DNA of 64,000 nt from Aestuariimicrobium soli (GCF_051192575.1 NZ_JBPJSQ010000009.1:62001-126000), one strand, 5' to 3'; counted from the first letter of the stretch, positions 24,536 to 37,030 are shown. Notes: a model not told the origin generated them from the letters alone. Numbers and translations are program-made.

Positions 24536-25658
24536 CCGCCACCCCGCTGCTCGAGGTGCGCGAGCTGTGCGTGCGCTACCTCACCGAGGCCGGCGAAGTG
24601 CCCGCCTGTGACGACGTCAGTCTGTCGGTGAACCGGGGCGAGGTGCTCGGCATCGCCGGCGAATCCGCCTCGGGCAAGTCGACCCTGTTGACCGCCATCA
24701 TGCGGCTGCAGCGCACGCCCGCGGTCACCTGGAGCGGTCAGGTGCTCTACCACCCCGTTGGCGGGGGAGAGCCCGTCGATCTGACCCAGTTGGACGACCG
24801 GCAGCTCTCGCCCCTGCGGTGGTCCGACCTGTCCATCGTCATGCAGTCGGCGATGGCCTGCCTCAACCCGGTGATGCGGTTGCGCGCCCAGTTCGCCGAC
24901 GTGCTGAAGCTCAAGAATCCCCGGATCACCCGGCGCGAGATCGACGACAAGGTGGCCGAACTGCTGCGCATGGTGGGCATCGCCCCCGACTACGCCACCG
25001 CCTACCCGCACCAGCTGTCCGGTGGCATGCGGCAGCGCGCCCTGATCGCCCTGTCGCTGGCCTGCGATCCCGACATCGTGGTGATGGACGAGCCGACCAC
25101 GGCCGTCGACGTGGTCATGCAGCGCACCATTCTCGACCAGCTGATGGCCCTGCAGGAGCGGCTCGGTTTCGCGATCATCATGGTCACCCACGACCTGTCA
25201 CTGCTGCTGGAGATCTCCGACCGGATCGCCATCATGTACGGCGGTCGCGTGGTCGAGGTGGGTTCGGCTGCCGAAATCTATGCCAGCCCCCGCCACCCCT
25301 ACACCCAGGGCCTGCGCAATGCGTTCCCGCCGCTCAGCGAGCCCGTGCGCCGGTTGTCGGGCATCCCCGGCACCCCGCCGAACCTGCTCAAGCTGCCACA
25401 GGGCTGTGCCTTCGCGCCCCGCTGCCCGCGGGCCGAGGACGACTGCCGCGCCACCCGACCCGAGCTCGAACCGGTGGGCCGGGGTGGTCTGGCGGCCTGC
25501 CTACACCCGCTGTCGGCCGAGGCCACCCGCAGGCAGGACGAACGCGCCAGCGGCGACGACGCGATGGCCGTCGACTCGGAGGCCCTCGTCGACTCCGAGG
25601 CCCCGACCTCGTCCCAGGTCGCCGATCCGATGACGTCAGACCCGATGGGAGCAGACCT

Positions 25659-25662
<4 letters not shown>
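24532..25662 (+). CDS. ABC transporter ATPase, OppD/DppD type
   Basis: 376 residues. Walker A GESASGKST, Q-loop VMQSAMACLNPV, signature LSGGMRQRALIALSLA, Walker B IVVMDEPTT, H-loop MVTHDLSLLLE. The C-terminal oligopeptide-transporter domain carries four cysteines (CAFAPRCPRAEDDC and the later C before LHP), which in some relatives bind an Fe-S cluster. ATG 24532 is chosen for the ATGA overlap with the permease. The last about 50 residues are a variable acidic tail. Pairs with the next ATPase. Confidence 0.93.
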
Positions 25663-26697
<1,035 letters not shown>

Positions 26698-26705
<8 letters not shown>

Positions 26706-28377
26706 CCACGTGTCCCGCCGCCTGCTGCTCGCCGGCGTTCCCGCCGCACTGGTGCTCGCCGCCTGTTCCGGTCAGGGAGGGGCCAAGCCCGGCGAGGGCA
26801 AGGGATCGTCCGGCAATGACGGGGTGCTCACCGTCGCCGACGGTGGCCCGTCGTACCCGAAGAACTTCAACTGGTACGGGGCCAACCAGAACGGCACCGC
26901 CCCCGGCCTCAACCTGATCTACGAGTCGCCCTTCATGCTCGACTACACCCAGCCGGGCAAGCTCGTGCCGTGGCTGGCCGAGAGCTACGAGATGACCGAC
27001 GACGGCACGACCATGGTCTTCCACCTGCGCAAGGGCGTGAAGTGGTCCGACGGCACCGAGATGACGGCCGAGGACTTCGCCTTCACGCTGGGCTTCGTCA
27101 ACGGTGAGGCGGGCGCCGACCCCGAGAAGTACTGGACGAAGAAGCTGCCGGAAGCGACCGACAAGTACACCTGCAAGGTCTTCTTCCACAGCAAGGAGTT
27201 CCAGCAGATGTCGAACTACGCGCTGTACTACCCGATCTTCCCGGCGCACATCTGGAAGAGCCGCGACCGCAAGACCGACACCAACGAGAACCCGGTCGGT
27301 ACCGGCCCGTTCACCGTGGAGTCGTTCGACCCGCAGTTGGTCACCTACAAGCTGCGCGACGACTACTGGGGCGGCAAGGGCAACGGTGTGAAGACCGTCA
27401 AGTACGTGCCGACCGCCCCCGTCGGTGGCATGCAGAGCCAGCTCGATCGTGGCGAGCTCGACGTGACCGAGGCTTCCGCGGCAGGTGTGAAGAAGGACTT
27501 CGTCGACAAGAACCCCGAGCTCAACCACTACTCGGTCTACCCGAGCGGTGGCTCGATCATCATGACGCTGAACTGCACCAAGCTGCCGTTCAAGGATGCG
27601 GCGGTGCGGCGTGCCTTCCGTGGCGCTCTCGACCTGCAGGCCGCCGTCGACCTGGCCGCCACCGGGGTGGGTGTGCCCAGCGTGACCGGTCTCGACACCA
27701 AGATCTACGCCGACACCCTCAAGCCCGAGTACGCCGAGCCGCTGAAGGCCGACGTCGAGGCCGCCAAGAAGGAACTGGCCGACGCCGGCTGGACCGTGTC
27801 GGGCGGCAACCTCACCAAGGACGGGAAGTCCTACCCGCTGAGCCTGTTCCTCGACAACGCCGACCAGGTGATGATGCAGATGGGTCAGGTGCTGATCGAC
27901 CAGTGGACGAAGGCCCTGGGCGTCAAGGTCACCTGGCAGCCCACCCCCACCACGGTGTTCAACGACAAGGGTCTGAGCGCGCTCTACGACATGTGGGTGC
28001 AGGGTGCGGTGCCGGGCGGGAACTACTACATCGCCTACGGCCAGTACGCCAAGAGCCTGCTTCGTCCCCCGGGCACCAAGGAGGACGTCTGGGGCAACAA
28101 CGGTCGCTGGGACAACAAGCAGATCCAGGATGCCCTGGCCCTGATGAAGGACACCCGCACCGACGACGTCGACAAGCTGTTGCCCGCCTACCACGCGATC
28201 CAGGACGCCGTCGCCAAGGACGCCCCGTTCATCCCGCTCTACACCAACGGACGAAACCTGATGTGGAGCTCGCGCAAGTGGACCGGCTTCCCGGAGCCGG
28301 CCTCGTCCAACTATTCACCGGGCGTCGGTGGCGTGAACACCGCCATCGCCACCCTGCTCGCCCTCAAGCCCGCCTGA
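26698..28377 (+). CDS. Extracellular solute-binding lipoprotein, family 5 (copy 1)
   Basis: 559 residues. Twin-Arg-like SRRLLLAG start, signal peptide and lipobox VLAAC (lipidated Cys near residue 22), Gly/Lys-rich linker, then the SBP_bac_5 fold: YESPFMLDYTQPGK, FHLRKGVKWSDGTEM, NENPVGTGPFTVESF, and KYVPTAPVGGM. Family 5 proteins bind peptides, nickel complexes or oligosaccharides; the divergent ROK regulator favours an oligosaccharide. About 60% identical by eye to the next gene. Overlaps the ATPase gene by eight bases. Confidence 0.92.
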
Positions 28378-28449
28378 CCCGTCCGCCCGCGGACGTCCAA
28401 CCCCCCACAGACGGGAACCCCTCCCGTCGTCCGAGAAGGAGTTACGACG

Positions 28450-30144
28450 ATGTGCCCACCCTTGTCTCGCCGCATGATGCTCGCCAGCATTCCCTTGGGA
28501 GTGCTGGCGGGCACCGCCGCCTGCTCCGGTCAGGGAGGTGCCAAGCCCGCAGGTCAGGGCAGCGGCGCCTCCAAGGCCACCAATGACGGGGTGATCGCCC
28601 TCGCCTCGGGCGGCCCCACCTATCCGAAGAACTTCAACTGGTACGGGGCCAACCAGAACGGCACCGCCCCGGGCCTCAACCTGGTCTACGAGTCGCCCTT
28701 CGCGCTCGACTACACCAAGCCCGGTCACTTCACGCCGATGCTGTGCGAGTCCTACGAGATGGAGGACGAGGGCGCGACCATGGTCTTCCACCTGCGCAAG
28801 GGCGTGAAGTGGTCCGACGGCACCGAGATGACCGCGGACGACTTCGTCTACACCTTCGGGTTCGTCAACGGTGAGGCCTGCCCCGACGAGGAGAAGTGCT
28901 GGGCCAAGAAGCCGCCGGAGGCGACCGACAAGTACACCTGCAAGGTGTTCTTCAACAGCCCCCAGTTCCAGCAGATGGCCAGCTACGCCATGTACTACCC
29001 GATCATTCCGGCGCACATCTGGAAGGACCGCGACCGCAAGACCGACACCAACGAGAACCCGGTCGGTACCGGCCCGTTCACCGTGGAGTCGTTCGATCCC
29101 CAGCTGGTCACCTACAAGCTGCGCGACGACTACTGGGGTGGCAAGGGCGAGGGCGTGAAGAAGGTGAAGTACATGCCGATGGGCCCCATCGGTGGTGTGC
29201 AGAGCCAGCTCGATCGTGGCGACCTCGACATCGCCGAGGGTCAGGCCCCCGGCATCAAGAAGGACTTCGTCGACAAGAACCCCGAGCTCAACCACTTCAC
29301 CACCTACCCCTCGGGTGGCTCGCAGCTGATCACCTTCAACTGCCTGAAGGCTCCCTTCGACGATGTCGCGGTGCGTCGTGCCCTGCGTGACTCGCTCGAC
29401 CTGGCCGCCGCCAGCGAGCTGGCCGCGACCGGCTACACGATCCCCAGCGTGGTGGGGCTCGACCCCAAGGTCTACGCCGACACCCTGCTGCCGGAGTACA
29501 AGGAGCCGCTGACCGCCGACGTCGAGGGCGCCAAGAAGTCGCTGGCCGATGCCGGCTGGACCGTCGAGGGCGGCAACCTCACCAAGGGTGGCAAGAGCCA
29601 CCCCATCTCGCTGGTGCTCGACAACGGCAACCAGGTGTGGATGCAGCTGGGGCAGGTGCTGATCGACCAGTGGATGAAGAACCTGGGCGTCAAGGTGGCC
29701 TGGCAGCCCACGCCCACCCAGGTGTTCAACGACAAGGCCGTGCTCGGTGAGTACGCCATGTTCGCCGCCGGTGGTGTCAGCTCAGGCAACTACTACCAGG
29801 CCTACGCCCAGTACTCGAAGGGCAACTACCAGCCGTTGGGCACCAAGGAGAACGTCTGGGGCAACTACGGTCGTTGGCAGAACAAGGCGATGCAGGAGAA
29901 CGTCTCGAACATGTCCAACTTCCGCTCCGACGACGCCGAGGGGCTGAAGCCGCTGATCGAGGCCATGCAGAAGGCCGTCGCCGAGGACGCCCCGTTCATC
30001 GCCACGATGACCAACGTCCAGGGTGTGCTGTGGAGTTCGCGCAAGTGGACCGGGTTCCCCGATCCCGGCACCACGGCCTACCTGCCCGGAATCAGTGGCG
30101 TCAACCACGCCATCCTGACGCTGCTCAAGCTGAAGCCGGCCTGA
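28450..30144 (+). CDS. Extracellular solute-binding lipoprotein, family 5 (copy 2)
   Basis: 564 residues, a tandem paralogue of the preceding gene: near-identical stretches include PKNFNWYGANQNGTAPGLNL and NENPVGTGPFTVESFDPQLV, while regions expected to line the pocket differ (for example FHTYP-region FTTYPSGGSQLITFN against YSVYPSGGSIIMTLN). Signal peptide with SRRMMLAS and lipobox TAAC. Two extra cysteine positions appear (ACPDEEKCW near 138-146; copy 1 has ADPEKYW), so a disulfide unique to this copy is possible. Separated from copy 1 by 72 bases with its own ribosome site (gaaggagt). Both would feed the same permease. Confidence 0.92.
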   Translation: MCPPLSRRMMLASIPLGVLAGTAACSGQGGAKPAGQGSGASKATNDGVIALASGGPTYPKNFNWYGANQNGTAPGLNLVYESPFALDYTKPGHFTPMLCESYEMEDEGATMVFHLRKGVKWSDGTEMTADDFVYTFGFVNGEACPDEEKCWAKKPPEATDKYTCKVFFNSPQFQQMASYAMYYPIIPAHIWKDRDRKTDTNENPVGTGPFTVESFDPQLVTYKLRDDYWGGKGEGVKKVKYMPMGPIGGVQSQLDRGDLDIAEGQAPGIKKDFVDKNPELNHFTTYPSGGSQLITFNCLKAPFDDVAVRRALRDSLDLAAASELAATGYTIPSVVGLDPKVYADTLLPEYKEPLTADVEGAKKSLADAGWTVEGGNLTKGGKSHPISLVLDNGNQVWMQLGQVLIDQWMKNLGVKVAWQPTPTQVFNDKAVLGEYAMFAAGGVSSGNYYQAYAQYSKGNYQPLGTKENVWGNYGRWQNKAMQENVSNMSNFRSDDAEGLKPLIEAMQKAVAEDAPFIATMTNVQGVLWSSRKWTGFPDPGTTAYLPGISGVNHAILTLLKLKPA

Positions 30145-30201
30145 TCATGATGGGTTCGCGCCCTGCGGACCACGCCCCCCACGGGGCAGACCATCACGGA
30201 C

Positions 30202-30239
30202 GACGCCCCGCCAGCCCTCACCCGGGCTGGCGGGGCGTC
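30202..30239. terminator. Terminator between the ABC operon and the desaturase gene
   Basis: A perfect 16-bp stem (30202-30217 with 30224-30239) and 6-base loop between the convergent stops at 30144 and 30272. GC-rich, no T-run; likely works in both directions. Confidence 0.8.
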
Positions 30240-30271
30240 CCGCGTCGGGGGCGGGCGCGCCCCGGACGGAC

Positions 30272-31387
30272 TCAGGCTCGACGCAGGGCATTCATGGGGC
30301 AGTCGAACGGGTCGCGGGCGTGCAGGCCCACCTCATTGAGGTGACGCACCACGATGGCGTACGAGGCCAGCAGGGAGGTCTCGGTGTAGGGCACGTCGTG
30401 CGTGCGGCAGTACTGCTTCACGATCTCGCGCGCCCGCCGCAGGTGGGGACGAGGCATGTTGGGGAACAGGTGGTGCTCGATCTGGTGGTTGAGGCCGCCC
30501 ATCAGCAGACTGGCCCACCAGCCACCACGAATGTTGCGGGAGGTGCGCACCTGTTTGGTGAAGAAGTCCAGCCGGGCCTCTGGTGCGATGACCGGCATGC
30601 CCTTGTGGTTGGGAGCGAACGATGCGCCCATGTAGACGCCGAACACGGCCAGTTGCACGCCCATGAAGGCGAACGCCAGGCCCAGGGGCAGCACCAGGAA
30701 GACCGGGACGACCACCGCCGCCAGCCGCAGGGTGAGGAGCACCATCTCGGTCCAGCGCTTCTCGACCCGGCCTCGTCCGAAGACGTGGCGGACGCTGTGC
30801 TGATGGAGGTTGAGTCCCTCGAGCGTCAACAGGGGAAAGAACAGCCAACCCTGCCGGCGGGTGAGCCAGCGCAGCCAGCCCGTCGCGCGGCGAGCGTCCT
30901 CGGGAAGGAACGAGATCGTGTCGCGTTCGATGTCGGGGTCCTTGCCCACCCGATTGGGGTTGCCGTGGTGCCGGGCATGCTTGTTGTCCCACCACGACAG
31001 ACTCAGCCCCACGACACCGGTCGCCAGCAGGCGCGCGAGCCGGGTGTTGTTCCTCCCCGACGCGAAGATCTGGCGGTGTCCCGCTTCGTGGCCGACGAAG
31101 GCCACTTGGGTGAACACGATGCCGAGCGCCGCCGCGATCAGCAACTGCAACCAACTCGATCCCAGCAGGATGAAGCCAGTGATGCAGCCGCCCAAGGCCA
31201 GCGCCAGTACACCGAGCAGGGTCCAGTAGAACCACAGGGTTCGGTTCAGCAGCCCGCTCTGCTTGGCCTGAGTGGAGACTTCGATGAAGGCGCGCAACTG
31301 AGGGGGGAAACTGCTGGCGTCGGCGTGCTGACCGAGCGGGCCGTCGGTCATCGATGGGGCTGACAAACGAGCGAGGGACGAGGGCAT
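30272..31387 (-). CDS. Membrane fatty-acid desaturase
   Basis: 371 residues from the chosen ATG (31387). The three histidine boxes that hold the di-iron centre are present: GHEAGH (about 99-104), HARHH (about 137-141) and HQIEHH in the C-terminal third. Four membrane segments in two pairs. HQIEHH is typical of acyl-lipid desaturases of the FADS/DesA3-like group, which introduce a double bond into membrane acyl chains using O2 and an external electron donor. Start uncertain: ATG 31351 is an alternative. On the minus strand TATACT at 31463-31458 is a good -10 about 70 bases upstream. Single gene, divergent from coaE. Confidence 0.9.
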   Translation of the reverse strand: MPSSLARLSAPSMTDGPLGQHADASSFPPQLRAFIEVSTQAKQSGLLNRTLWFYWTLLGVLALALGGCITGFILLGSSWLQLLIAAALGIVFTQVAFVGHEAGHRQIFASGRNNTRLARLLATGVVGLSLSWWDNKHARHHGNPNRVGKDPDIERDTISFLPEDARRATGWLRWLTRRQGWLFFPLLTLEGLNLHQHSVRHVFGRGRVEKRWTEMVLLTLRLAAVVVPVFLVLPLGLAFAFMGVQLAVFGVYMGASFAPNHKGMPVIAPEARLDFFTKQVRTSRNIRGGWWASLLMGGLNHQIEHHLFPNMPRPHLRRAREIVKQYCRTHDVPYTETSLLASYAIVVRHLNEVGLHARDPFDCPMNALRRA

Positions 31388-31527
31388 CTGGCCTGCCTGG
31401 TGGTGAGGACGCTCGGAGCGTCGTGTTCGCCACGGGCGGATGCCGACAGCTGTGGTCAGTATAGGAGGGGGCGCCAACTCCGTCGCGAGGCCACCCAGAC
31501 CGTCCCCGACTGCGCCAGACTCGTCCC

Positions 31528-32151
31528 ATGATGCCTTCCCGCGACCGGACGCGACGGACCACCATCGGGCTGACCGGGGGGATCGCCTCGGGCAAATCGA
31601 CCGTCGCCGAACGGCTCGTCGAACTCGGCGCCGTGGTCATCGACTCCGACGAGTTGGCGCGCGAGGCCGTCGCCCCCGGCAGCGAAGGCCTGGCCGGGGT
31701 GGTGGAGCTCTTCGGCCGCGGGGTGCTGGCTGCCGACGGCTCCCTCGACCGGGCGGCGCTGGGTCGTCGGGTCTTCGCGGACGACCATGCCAGGCGCCGG
31801 CTGGAGGGCGTCGTTCACCCTCGGGTCAGGGCGCTCTCCCGGGAACGGATCGCCGCGGCCCCGGCCGGTGCGGTGGTGGTCGAGATGATCCCCCTGCTGA
31901 TCGAGACCGGGCAGGCCGCACGGTTCGACGAGCTGCTGGTCGTCGACCTGCCCCGCGAGCTGCAGCGCGACCGACTCGTCCGCCGTTCGGGGCTGTCGGA
32001 AGCTGAGGCCGAGGCGCGCATCGACGCCCAGGCGAGTCGGGCGGAGCGACTGGCGGCGGCCACCCACGTCTTCGACAATTCCGGCGACCGCGAGCACCTG
32101 CTCCGGCAGGTCGACCAGTGGTGGACGAGCGCAGGCCACCGCACCGGTTGA
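31528..32151 (+). CDS. coaE: Dephospho-CoA kinase
   Basis: 207 residues. Last step of CoA synthesis: ATP-dependent phosphorylation of the 3'-OH of dephospho-CoA. P-loop GGIASGKS (residues 17-24), the substrate lid with VVIDSDELAREAV, and HPRVR. Shorter than mycobacterial CoaE, which has a C-terminal GrpB-like fusion that is absent here. CAGACT (31516-31521) lies six bases before the ATG, with no ribosome site, suggesting a leaderless mRNA. Confidence 0.94.
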   Translation: MMPSRDRTRRTTIGLTGGIASGKSTVAERLVELGAVVIDSDELAREAVAPGSEGLAGVVELFGRGVLAADGSLDRAALGRRVFADDHARRRLEGVVHPRVRALSRERIAAAPAGAVVVEMIPLLIETGQAARFDELLVVDLPRELQRDRLVRRSGLSEAEAEARIDAQASRAERLAAATHVFDNSGDREHLLRQVDQWWTSAGHRTG

Positions 32152-32245
32152 CCCGAATCCGGCGCTGCACGCTCCAAGTCGCCCCCTGATGGGCCAAGCT
32201 GGACGCGGTGCGCGACGATGCACCGCCAGAGACGAGGAGTGAGTT

Positions 32246-33478
32246 GTGAACTGCCCACGCTGCGGCACCGAGGTGCCCGAAGCGGGCCACTTCTGCCACG
32301 CCTGCGGTCATGACCTGTCGGCAGGTGAGGGAGCGCGTCGCTCCTTCGCCGCGAAGCCGGACGAGCCAGTGCGCTCGTTCAGGCTCGTGTCGTCGATCAT
32401 GCCCAAGGGTGCGGCCGAACGGCCCCGGACCTACCAGATCGCCTTCGGTGTGACCGTGCTGGTCGCCGTGGTGGCCGCCCTCCTGGGGGCGCTCCCGGTT
32501 GCCATCCTGGTGGCCGCGCTGGCGGTCCCGTTGATCTACATCGTCTACCTGTACGACGTGAACCTGTGGGAGGACCAGCCGGTTCCGGTCACCGGGTTGG
32601 CGTTCGTGCTGACCCTGGCGCTGGGGGTGATCTTCACGCTCGGTTGGACGGCCCTGCGCGGCCCGCTGGTCGACTCCCGTGCCTTCGAGGGCGGGGCCTC
32701 GCCGACCGCGGCCGGGGTGCTGATCGCGGCCCTGCTGGTGCCGGTGGTCGGCGAGATCATCCGACAGGCGGGGCCCGTCATTCTGGCGGCTCGTCCGGAG
32801 TTCGACGACCTGATGGACGGGTTGTCGTTCGGTGTCATCTCGGGTGTGGCGTTCGCGACGGCCGACACCCTGGTCAAGCAGTGGGACCTGCTCACCGCGG
32901 GCTTCCACGCTCCCGGGCAGAGCTTCGTGACGTGGGCGGCGCTGTTGCTGCTCGAGGGCTTCGTGAAGCCCTTGGTGATCGGCACCGCGACCGGTATCGC
33001 CTGCGCCGAGTTCTCGGGTCTGGGCAAGGGCTACGACGGCTTCTCGAAGCGTTACGTGCTGGCCGTGCTCGAGGCGATCGCCTGGAACGCGCTCTACTTC
33101 GGTGGCACCTACCTGCTGAGCTTCATCACCCCGGCCTGGTTGGGTCTGGTGCTGTCGCTGGTGCTGGGTGCGGTGCTGCTGGCTGCGCTGCTGCTGCGGG
33201 TGCGCGGCGTGCTGCAGACCGGTCTCGTCGAGGCTTCGCTCGAGTCGGCCGCACGCCACGGCGAGGGCGGCGTGGGTGAGTCGGGCGAGCTCGACCACTG
33301 CGCCAGCTGCGAGATGCCGATGCTGGCCGGCTCGACGTTCTGCTCGAACTGCGGACTGGCCCAGAAGGCCACCGCCGGGGCGAGGCTGCACCCGAAGCGG
33401 GCGGCCCTCGCCACGGCAGGGCCCGCACCGAGTGCACCGGACGATGCCCGCAATGACGATCTGGAGGCGCAGTCATGA
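32246..33478 (+). CDS. Zinc-ribbon-flanked PrsW-like membrane protein
   Basis: 410 residues. Zinc ribbons at both ends: CPRCGTEVPEAGHFCHACG (3-21) and CASCEMP..FCSNCG (about 352-371). Between them are about eight membrane segments resembling the PrsW (glutamic intramembrane protease) family, especially FDDLMDGLSFGVISGVAFA. The PrsW EExxK motif is degenerate here: the equivalent stretch is VGEIIRQAG, with one Glu, no second Glu, and the EN of later helices replaced by AD. It may be a pseudoprotease or a relative with another catalytic scheme. GTG 32246 has GAGGAG six bases upstream. ATGA overlap with the next gene argues they work together. Confidence 0.72.
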   Translation: MNCPRCGTEVPEAGHFCHACGHDLSAGEGARRSFAAKPDEPVRSFRLVSSIMPKGAAERPRTYQIAFGVTVLVAVVAALLGALPVAILVAALAVPLIYIVYLYDVNLWEDQPVPVTGLAFVLTLALGVIFTLGWTALRGPLVDSRAFEGGASPTAAGVLIAALLVPVVGEIIRQAGPVILAARPEFDDLMDGLSFGVISGVAFATADTLVKQWDLLTAGFHAPGQSFVTWAALLLLEGFVKPLVIGTATGIACAEFSGLGKGYDGFSKRYVLAVLEAIAWNALYFGGTYLLSFITPAWLGLVLSLVLGAVLLAALLLRVRGVLQTGLVEASLESAARHGEGGVGESGELDHCASCEMPMLAGSTFCSNCGLAQKATAGARLHPKRAALATAGPAPSAPDDARNDDLEAQS

Positions 33479-34575
33479 GCAACCAGTACCCACCGCAGGG
33501 ACAGGACCCCCAGGGTCAGCCGTACGGGCAGGGGCAGCAGCCCCAGCAGTACGGGAATCAGCAGTACGGGCAGCAGCCGCAGGGCCAGCAGTACGGCCAG
33601 CAGCCCCAGGGGCAGCAGCCCCAGCAGTACGGGCAGCAGCAGCCCCAAGGTCAGCAATACGGCCAGCAGCAGCCCCAAGGTCAGCAGTACGGCCAGCAGT
33701 CGCAGGGTCAGTACGGGCAGCAGCCGCCGGGTCAGCAGTACGGGCAGCAGCAGCCCCAAGGTCAGCAATACGGGCAGCAGCAGTACGGGGGACCGCCCTC
33801 GGGTGGACAGCCCCCGCAGGGTGGTCAGCCGGCCAAGCAGGGCGGACGCAAGCTGCTGGTGCCGATCATTCTCGGTGTCGTGGCCGTCGTGGTGATCGGT
33901 GTCGTCATCGGTCTGCTCGGCAACGGCCGCAAGAGTGGTCCGGAGCCGACCAACCCGGTGTCGGTGACCACCCCGACCGCGGGCGGATCGACCGATCCCT
34001 CCACCGAGCCGACCGACGAGCAGAGTTCGGCCGCGCCGAGCGACGAGCCGACGGACGAGACCTCGTCCACCGAGCCGACCGATCAGCCGACGGACGAGAA
34101 CACCGACGAGCCCTCCGGCGGTGAGGTGATGAAGTTCAAGGCGAACATCACCGCCCAGGTGCCCGACGGCTGGAAGATCGCCAAGCACGACGCCAGCAAG
34201 GATCTCTACATCCTGCAGGCGCCCGACGGCAGTGCCCTGGGGGTGCAGACCTACGCTCCCGGCGGCACCGATGCGTCCGCCGAGGTGAAGGCCTACCTGA
34301 CCCGGCAGGCCAAGTCGCTGCAGAACGTGCAGCAGACCGAGGTGAAGGTGCACGAGGTCGACCCGAAGTTGTCGGTCGCCGAGGGCGCCATCGCCGGCGT
34401 GGATGCCAGCTCGGGAGGGTCGGACACCATCGTGATCGACACCGTGGTGGCCGTCCGCAAGGCCGACAAGGTGGCCTTCTCGGCCACCCTGGTGACCAGC
34501 AGCGTCGAGGACATCCAGACCAACTCGAAGGCGTTCTCGGGCGTCGTCGGTCAGGCGTTGTCGTCGATGATCTGA
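33475..34575 (+). CDS. Membrane protein with Q/Y/G-rich low-complexity N-terminus
   Basis: 366 residues, not assignable to a named family. Residues 1-122 are low complexity, built of QYGQQPQGQ-type repeats with ten QYG tripeptides; a basic stop (GGRKLL) and one membrane segment (about 126-148) follow; then a Thr/Ser/Pro/Glu/Asp-rich linker (155-215); then a globular extracellular domain (about 220-366; ITAQVPDGWKIAKHDASKD, IDTVVAVRKADKVAFSATL), reminiscent of PsbP/Mog1-like folds. The Q-rich part would be cytoplasmic. Start overlaps the PrsW-like gene by four bases. The DNA of 33520-33800 is a run of degenerate 21-27 base repeats. Confidence 0.75.
   Translation: MSNQYPPQGQDPQGQPYGQGQQPQQYGNQQYGQQPQGQQYGQQPQGQQPQQYGQQQPQGQQYGQQQPQGQQYGQQSQGQYGQQPPGQQYGQQQPQGQQYGQQQYGGPPSGGQPPQGGQPAKQGGRKLLVPIILGVVAVVVIGVVIGLLGNGRKSGPEPTNPVSVTTPTAGGSTDPSTEPTDEQSSAAPSDEPTDETSSTEPTDQPTDENTDEPSGGEVMKFKANITAQVPDGWKIAKHDASKDLYILQAPDGSALGVQTYAPGGTDASAEVKAYLTRQAKSLQNVQQTEVKVHEVDPKLSVAEGAIAGVDASSGGSDTIVIDTVVAVRKADKVAFSATLVTSSVEDIQTNSKAFSGVVGQALSSMI
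33520..33800 (+). repeat. Coding tandem repeats (QYGQQ units)
   Basis: Degenerate direct repeats of cagtacgggcagcag type, mostly 21-27 bases apart, encoding the Q/Y/G-rich segment. In-frame unit lengths preserve the reading frame, so copy number may vary between strains. Confidence 0.8.
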
Positions 34576-34598
34576 GTGGTCGGCACTCGGACGTGAAC

Positions 34599-34645
34599 GG
34601 ACGAGCCGGTTCCGCAGACTGCGGAACCGGCTCGTCCCGTTTTTG
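34599..34645 (+). terminator. Intrinsic terminator after the Q-rich gene
   Basis: A perfect 17-bp stem (34599-34615 with 34621-34637), 5-base loop AGACT, then CGTTTTT. It is the only hairpin in the window with a real T-run. The run's last two T's are also the first bases of the uvrB damage-promoter box. Confidence 0.92.
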
Positions 34646-34665
34646 TCAGACCCCCTGTCTAGGCT
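34643..34665 (+). promoter_or_regulatory. PafBC-type DNA-damage promoter of uvrB
   Basis: TTGTCAGAC (34643-34651), eight bases, TAGGCT (34660-34665), then six bases to ATG. Fits TTGTCRGTG-N8-TANNNT. The transcript would be leaderless. Confidence 0.78.
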
Positions 34666-34671
34666 GGTTCC

Positions 34672-36765
<2,094 letters not shown>

Positions 36766-36885
36766 CGCGATTGCCAGCTGTTGCGCGCACGGCGTAGGCG
36801 TCGTCCGCCCTTGTCACAGCCATATTGCCCGGGGCTCCTCCGAGGGGGTGGGGGGCGCGGGCGGCAAGCCGTGACATGATGGACG

Positions 36886-37030
36886 ACGGAGGGGAGTACT
36901 CCACCTGTGCAGGGTCGTCAACACGGACGAAATCCCGGTCCTGCGGTCGACGGGCCCCGGTCGAGGGCGCAACGGCGGAAGAGACCTCCAGCACTGCAGA
37001 ACACTCAAATCTCCCCGTGAAGGGTGCTGG
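36886..37030 (+). promoter_or_regulatory. yybP-ykoY (Mn2+) riboswitch upstream of terC-like gene
   Basis: The leader carries conserved elements of this class: GGGGAGTA (36891-36898), TCAACAC (36918-36924) and GCAACGGCGGAAGAGACC (36969-36986). P1 can form between GGAGG (36888-36892) and CCTCC (36985-36989). Downstream, CCAGCAC (36988-36994) is complementary to GTGCTGG (37024-37030) next to the ATG, and CTCCCC (37011-37016) to GGGGAG (36891-36896), so alternative folds could hide or free the ribosome site AAGGG. In known cases Mn2+ stabilises the aptamer and turns on an exporter. Confidence 0.85.

Noticed and set aside
33520..33800. Repeat array that could look like CRISPR
   Set aside because: Units are short, degenerate, in frame and encode QYGQQ; no unique spacers of constant length.
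36811..36830. TTGTCACAG upstream of the terC-like gene as a damage promoter
   Set aside because: No TANNNT element follows at the required 8-base spacing.
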